In this document: one piece after another, positions 60,195 through 64,000 of the stretch
Layout of the letters: each line of letters starts with the position of its first letter
How positions within the stretch are numbered: position 1 is the stretch's first letter
NCBI RefSeq assembly: GCF_002813445.1
Contig: NZ_PHHD01000001.1
Coordinates: 3,038,001 to 3,102,000, forward strand
Direction: 5' to 3'
Origin: Pseudomonas tolaasii NCPPB 2192
GTDB taxonomy: Bacteria; Pseudomonadota; Gammaproteobacteria; Pseudomonadales; Pseudomonadaceae
DNA: 64,000 nt
Notes under the pieces: generated by a model
What the model was told of the DNA's origin: nothing
Database searches by the model: none
The model's input: the letters and a program-made list of their open reading frames with translations, nothing else
Position numbers and translations under genes: made by a program

Positions 60195-60280
60195 GTGGGA
60201 GCCGGGCTAGCCCGCGATGGCATCACGGTGGTCTGCCTGAAGGACCGAGTGGTCAGTATCGCAGGCGAGCCAGCTCCCAC
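60195..60280. repeat. REP doublet inside the urea carboxylase gene
   Basis: GTGGGAGCCGGGCTAGCCCGCGATGGC and inverse GTATCGCAGGCGAGCCAGCTCCCAC. This is the only REP of the window lying within a gene. The usual core reads GGGCTTGCCC; here it is GGGCTAGCCC, and on the minus strand that base turns AAG into TAG. Confidence 0.92.
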
Positions 60281-62558
60281 TTTGGTCCCAGTTCAAGGCG
60301 AGATCGCGGGCGGTCTTGAGGTCGACAGGCGCGAACATGAGCCTGTCACCCGCCTTCAACTGCCCGAGCTGCCAAAGGTCTGCCTCGATCACGGTGACGG
60401 GGCACACAAAACCGCCCAGGCTCGGCCCGTCCGGCCCGAGGATCACCGGCATGTCTCCGGTGAAATCCACCGCGCCGATGGCGTAGGGGTTGTCATGAAT
60501 GTTCGAGGGGTGCAGCCCTGCTTCACCGCCGTCGGTGCGTGCCCACACCGGTTTGGGCCCGATCAGGCGCACGCCGGTGCGGCTGGAATTGAAATGCACT
60601 TCCCATTGCGTGGCGAAGAAGGTAGCGATGTATTCAGGCTTGAAGTACTCCGGCGCGCCGTGGGGGCCGTAGATCACGCGCAGTGTGCGTACCTGGGCCA
60701 GCGGCTGCGCAGGCAGGTTTTGCCCGGCGCTGACGTCCACCAACGGCAACACATGCAACACATCCCCGGCCCGTAACGCGCGTCCGCCATGGCCGCCGAA
60801 CTGGCCGAGGGTGAAGGTGCTTTTGCTGCCCAGATAGTCCGGCACTTGCAGCCCGCCACGCAGGCACAGATAGCTGCGCGCACCGGCTCCGGCGATAGCG
60901 CCAAGGCTCAATACGCCGCCCGGCTCAATCAGCAGCGCGGTGTTCATCGGCACCGCGTTGTCATTCAGGTGCAACGCAATGTCGGCCCCGGTGACCGCCA
61001 CCACGGCCGCGCAATTGAAGCGCAACAGCGGCCCGCTCATGGTGATTTCCAAGGCAGCTTCGCCGTCGCCGTTGCCCAGCAAGCGGTTACCCAGGCGCAA
61101 CGCGCGGCTGTCCATTGGCCCGGAAGGCGGAACGCCGACCGCCCAGTAGCCCAGGCGCCCCGGGTAGTCCTGCACACTGGTTTGGGTGCCGGCGCTGAGC
61201 ACTTCAAAGGTGTTGGCGGTGTAGACCAAATCTTCCAGGCAACGCGTCCACGGGCGCCCGCTGGCAAACGGTGCGGCCTGCAGAATCTGGCGCAGGTAAT
61301 CGCGGTTGGTTTCCACGCCGTAGAGGTGGCTGTCGCTCAACGCCTGGTGCAGATCCAGGCGTGCCTGTTCGCGGGTTGGCGCCCAGGCGATGAGCTTGGC
61401 GATCATGGGGTCGAAGTAAGGCGCAATCTCGCAGCCGGCTTCGACCCAGGTGTCGATCCGCAGGCCCGCCGCCTGCGGGAAGTCAACGCGGGTCACCAGG
61501 CCGGGGCTGGGCTGGAAATCCTTGCCCGGGTCTTCTGCGTACAGCCGTGCCTGAATCGCATGGCCCTGGGGGGTGAGCACCAGCGTGTTCAACGGCGGCA
61601 ATTCACCGGCGGCCAGTTGCACCATCCAGCGCACCAGGTCGACGCCCCACACTTGTTCGGTGACGCCGTGCTCCACCTGCAACCGCGTGTTCACTTCCAG
61701 AAAGTAGAAGCGGCCGTCGGCACTGTCGTAGATAAACTCCACGGTGCCGGCGCTGCGGTAGTCGACGGCTTTGGCCAGCGTGATCGCCGCTGCACATAAC
61801 GCTTCGGCCATGCCTTCGGGCAGGTTGGGGGCCGGGGTTTCCTCGAGGACTTTCTGGTTGCGCCGCTGCACGGAACAGTCGCGCACGCCAAGGGCGATGA
61901 CGCCGCCGGCGCCGTCGCCAAACACCTGCACTTCGAGGTGGCGCGCGTGCTGGATGTATTTTTCGATGAATACACCGGCGTCGCTGAAATTGTTCTGCCC
62001 CAGGCGTTTGACGGCGTCGAAACACTCACCCAATTCCACCGCGCTGCGGCACACGCGCATGCCGATGCCACCGCCGCCCGCCGTGCTTTTGAGCATCACC
62101 GGGTAGCCCACGTAGTCGGCTGCCGACAGCGCCGCCTGCAGGCTGTCGAGCAATTCGGTGCCTTCCAGTAACGGAATTTGATGTTGCCTGGCCAAGGCCC
62201 GCGCGGTGTGCTTGAGGCCGAACACGCGCAATTGTTGCGGGGTGGGTCCGACAAAGGCGATGCCGGCGTCTTCACAGGCTTGGGCAAAGGCTGCGTTTTC
62301 CGAAAGAAAACCGTAGCCGGGATGAATCGCCTTTGCGCCACAGGCCTTGGCGGTGGCCAGAATCTTTTCTACCGCCAGATACGTACCTGCCGCTGCGCCT
62401 TCACCGAGGCTGAACGCCTCGTCGGCCTGGCGGATATGCAGGCTGGCGGCATCGGCCTCGGCGTATACAGCGATGCCTTTGACGTTCAGCTCGCGCAAAG
62501 TGCGCAGGATGCGACAGGCGATGGCGCCACGGTTGGCGATCAAGAGTTTTTCGAACAT
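60207..62558 (-). CDS. Urea carboxylase, N-terminal part (biotin carboxylase + carboxyltransferase half)
   Basis: 783 residues as read. All biotin carboxylase motifs are intact, including HPGYGFLSENAAFAQACEDAGIAFVGP, the ATP-grasp loop GGGGIG and FLEVNTRLQVEHGVTEQVWGVDLVRWM. The following QTSVQDYPGRLGYWAVGVPPSGPMDSRALRLGNRLLGN is the PxpC-like domain. The last 24 residues (SGSWLACDTD... RDAIAG) are REP-encoded, not protein-derived. Confidence 0.75.
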   Translation of the reverse strand: MFEKLLIANRGAIACRILRTLRELNVKGIAVYAEADAASLHIRQADEAFSLGEGAAAGTYLAVEKILATAKACGAKAIHPGYGFLSENAAFAQACEDAGIAFVGPTPQQLRVFGLKHTARALARQHQIPLLEGTELLDSLQAALSAADYVGYPVMLKSTAGGGGIGMRVCRSAVELGECFDAVKRLGQNNFSDAGVFIEKYIQHARHLEVQVFGDGAGGVIALGVRDCSVQRRNQKVLEETPAPNLPEGMAEALCAAAITLAKAVDYRSAGTVEFIYDSADGRFYFLEVNTRLQVEHGVTEQVWGVDLVRWMVQLAAGELPPLNTLVLTPQGHAIQARLYAEDPGKDFQPSPGLVTRVDFPQAAGLRIDTWVEAGCEIAPYFDPMIAKLIAWAPTREQARLDLHQALSDSHLYGVETNRDYLRQILQAAPFASGRPWTRCLEDLVYTANTFEVLSAGTQTSVQDYPGRLGYWAVGVPPSGPMDSRALRLGNRLLGNGDGEAALEITMSGPLLRFNCAAVVAVTGADIALHLNDNAVPMNTALLIEPGGVLSLGAIAGAGARSYLCLRGGLQVPDYLGSKSTFTLGQFGGHGGRALRAGDVLHVLPLVDVSAGQNLPAQPLAQVRTLRVIYGPHGAPEYFKPEYIATFFATQWEVHFNSSRTGVRLIGPKPVWARTDGGEAGLHPSNIHDNPYAIGAVDFTGDMPVILGPDGPSLGGFVCPVTVIEADLWQLGQLKAGDRLMFAPVDLKTARDLALNWDQSGSWLACDTDHSVLQADHRDAIAG

Positions 62559-62642
62559 GGCAAAACCCTGCGGGCCGTCCCGCAAAAGGGGGTAGGCGCT
62601 GCGGTCGTCCGCAGCGCACATTCCGAAACAGATGGAGATCAA

Positions 62643-62735
62643 CTGCGGGAGTCGGGCTTGCCCGCGATGGCGGTGTGTCAGCTAACCCATGTGTAGGCTG
62701 ATACACCGCTATCGCAGGCAAGCCAGCTCCCACAG
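62643..62735. repeat. REP doublet between UAAP2 and urea carboxylase genes
   Basis: CTGCGGGAGTCGGGCTTGCCCGCGATGGC and inverse GCTATCGCAGGCAAGCC...CCCACAG. It splits the operon at the RNA level and leaves about 85 bases to the urea carboxylase start. Confidence 0.85.
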
Positions 62736-62742
62736 TTGATCT

Positions 62743-62826
62743 TCATTGTTTTTTGAGGCACTGCCCGGCGCGGGCCTGGCACAGGGTGAACAACCATTGG
62801 CGCAGGCGCTTGAGCTTCAGTTCCAT
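62743..62826 (-). CDS. Possible 27-residue ORF after UAAP2
   Basis: ATG 62826 overlaps the end of the UAAP2 gene by 10 bases and ends at TGA 62743, just before a REP. The product begins MELKLKRLRQWLF, has two Cys (LCQARAGQC) and a basic end. The overlap is of a kind seen with coupled genes, but no function or clear ribosome binding site is visible. Confidence 0.3.
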   Translation of the reverse strand: MELKLKRLRQWLFTLCQARAGQCLKKQ

Positions 62827-63446
62827 ACCAGTAACTCCGCAGGGGTGGGGTTGTAGGCGTTGCAGGGGTTATTCAGTTGCGGGCAGTTGGAAATCAGCAC
62901 GATCACGTCCATCTCCGCGCGCAGGTCGACGTACTTGCCGGGGGCGGAAATGCCGTCCTCGAAGGTCAGCCCGCCGTCAGCCGTGACCGGCACATTCATG
63001 AAAAAATTGATGTTCGGCCCGATGTCGCCCTTACCCAGGCGGCCGTCGTGGGCACAGGCGCGCAGGTAGTTGTCGCGGCAGCTATGCATGTAGCGTTTTT
63101 CCAGGGCGTAACGCACGGTGTTGCTCTCCTGGGCACACGCACCGCCGAGGGTGTCGTGGCGCCCGCAGGTGTCGTCGACGATGGTCAGCATCGGCTGGCC
63201 GAGATTGGAATACAGCACGCTGCCGGTGCTCAGGTAGACGCTGTTCTGTCGGCGCAGGGTGCGTTGCACGTCATAGCGTTCACGCGGGTTTTTCAGGCTG
63301 TAGAACAGCGTGTCGACGGCCTGGTTGCCCTCAAGGTCGAGGATGCGCAAGGTCTGGCCGGCCTTGACCTCCATCAGCCACGGCTCGCCGGCGGGAATGG
63401 TCGCGCGGTACACCGCGGCGTCAGGTTGTTTCAGTGGGGTGGACAT
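62817..63446 (-). CDS. Urea amidolyase-associated protein UAAP2 (DUF1989)
   Basis: 209 residues. Conserved DUF1989 pieces: RILDLEGNQAVDTLFYSL, TIVDDTCGRHDTLGGACAQESNTVRYA with Cys/His residues, RACAHDGRLGKGDIGPNINFFMNVPV and APGKYVDLRAEMDVIVLISNCPQLNNPCN. Always linked to urea carboxylase/allophanate hydrolase; recent work on the family suggests a role in carboxyguanidine/guanidine use. Second gene of this operon, 9 bases after UAAP1. Confidence 0.9.
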   Translation of the reverse strand: MSTPLKQPDAAVYRATIPAGEPWLMEVKAGQTLRILDLEGNQAVDTLFYSLKNPRERYDVQRTLRRQNSVYLSTGSVLYSNLGQPMLTIVDDTCGRHDTLGGACAQESNTVRYALEKRYMHSCRDNYLRACAHDGRLGKGDIGPNINFFMNVPVTADGGLTFEDGISAPGKYVDLRAEMDVIVLISNCPQLNNPCNAYNPTPAELLVWN

Positions 63447-63455
63447 GGCGGCTCC

Positions 63456-64000
63456 TCAGGCGAACAGGCGATCGGTGTTGATAAAACCGCGCTCGTTTTC
63501 CGGGCGCGATGTGCGGCAGTGTTCGGCGACGCTTGGGTCGGCGTTCATCCAGCTGAGCTTCAGCGGTTGCGGCGCGTAGGCGGGGTTGGGGTCCATCGGA
63601 TGTTGCAGGGCGGTGAGTACCACCAGCGTGTCCATCGGCGCGTAAAGCTCGATGTAGTCGCCGGCCCTGGAATTGCCCGGCACGAAGTGCAAGCCACCTT
63701 CACCATCAACGCTGACCCGACTGAACAGGTTGAGGGTCATCAGCAAGTCGCAAAGCCCCAGGCCCCACTTGCCCAGTTCCACCAGCAGGTTGTCGGTGCC
63801 ATTGCGGAAGAAGCCGTTGCGCAGCTCCTGATAGCGGCCCTGGCCGTACTTCTCGGCCACCTCTGAGGCACACAGGACGCCGCCGATGCTGTCACTCCAG
63901 CCGCAGGTGTCGGCGGTGATCGCGGCCAGCACGCGGCCCATGTCCGAATACAGGCAATGACCGGTGGTGAGCTTGGCCGTGTGTTGGCATTTGAGGCTGT
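63456..64000 (-). CDS. Urea amidolyase-associated protein UAAP1 (DUF1989), 5' truncated by window edge
   Basis: About 181 C-terminal residues visible; the frame is open to the right edge and includes GHCLYSDMGRVLAAITADTCGWSDSIGGV before the first internal Met. Paralogue of UAAP2 with the same Cys/His-rich core (ADTCGWSDSIGGVLCASE), then RNGTDNLLVELGKWGLGLCDLLMTLNLFSRVSV and GDYIELYAPMDTLVVLTALQHPMD. Genes upstream in such operons usually encode an ABC importer, outside this window. Confidence 0.88.
   Translation of the reverse strand, partial: SLKCQHTAKLTTGHCLYSDMGRVLAAITADTCGWSDSIGGVLCASEVAEKYGQGRYQELRNGFFRNGTDNLLVELGKWGLGLCDLLMTLNLFSRVSVDGEGGLHFVPGNSRAGDYIELYAPMDTLVVLTALQHPMDPNPAYAPQPLKLSWMNADPSVAEHCRTSRPENERGFINTDRLFA

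Larger units (their letters stand above)
58920..62558 (-). pseudogene. uca: Urea carboxylase, interrupted by a REP element with in-frame TAG
   Basis: Biotin-dependent enzyme converting urea, ATP and bicarbonate to allophanate. The whole 1,212-codon frame runs biotin carboxylase (1-450, MFEKLLIANRGAIACRILRTLREL, KSTAGGGGIGMRVC), PxpC/KipA-like carboxyltransferase (about 485-770), PxpB/KipI-like domain and BCCP with the biotin Lys in VLESMKMEIP. A REP (60195-60280) sits between the two carboxyltransferase halves, in frame, and its TAG at 60209-60207 is the only stop. Reading frame is the same on both sides. Either inactive, expressed as two polypeptides, or a sequencing error at one base. Confidence 0.85.

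Overview
The window is chromosomal DNA from a Pseudomonas, most likely of the P. fluorescens group. Support comes from the pca genes, an RND pump with its TtgR/EmhR-type operator, olsBA, phaG, the urea carboxylase/allophanate hydrolase pair, high GC with strong third-position GC bias, and about fourteen copies of the P. fluorescens-type REP element (core GTGGGAGCTGGCTTGCC...). There is no rRNA, prophage, insertion sequence or CRISPR. One tRNA-Gly(CCC) is present.

Layout. 1-1101: end of a protocatechuate operon (pcaD partial, pcaC). 1261-3485: a lipoprotein deacetylase and an OprD porin. 3656-10321: efflux operon emhABC with divergent emhR. 10705-13301: an arsR-MFS-ene-reductase operon. 13456-14040: acpH. 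14133-17306: ornithine-lipid genes olsBA facing a serine hydrolase operon, with Pho-box-like repeats for both directions between them. 17489-19226: YceI and ClsB. 19342-24614: BglX, then LemA and three TPM proteins. 24964-27197: a methyltransferase and an EamA exporter. 27442-31633: a Fur-linked FecI/FecR/TonB-receptor signalling unit. 31847-34159: a DapA-like plus class II aldolase pair with an XRE-cupin regulator. 34301-38268: a SIR2-like DUF4917 protein, Fe-alcohol dehydrogenase, NAD-binding protein and LysR. 38468-41990: a CoA-transferase/HMG-CoA-lyase/MFS catabolic operon. 41991-46767: small transporters, fosA, lysE, DUF4142 and ogt. 46849-47466: hicB with a frameshifted hicA. 47635-50975: LysR and two MFS pumps.

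50987-54480 holds the most unusual unit. A 23-residue Cys-containing peptide gene with a strong ribosome binding site is followed, on the minus strand, by a SagB-type FMN dehydrogenase, an AurF-like diiron oxygenase retaining all seven expected metal ligands, and a Bcr/CflA-type exporter. The three large genes overlap stop-to-start. It has the architecture of a ribosomally synthesised, post-translationally modified peptide pathway with no YcaO, radical-SAM, LanM or PEARL enzyme visible nearby. I do not recognise it as a described pathway.

54677-64000: tRNA-Gly, phaG, rsuA, a CWC protein, then the urea-degradation operon (UAAP1, UAAP2, urea carboxylase, allophanate hydrolase). The urea carboxylase reading frame contains a REP element inserted in frame, and one base difference from the usual REP creates a TAG stop. 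The 1,212-codon gene is therefore split at the boundary between its two carboxyltransferase domains.
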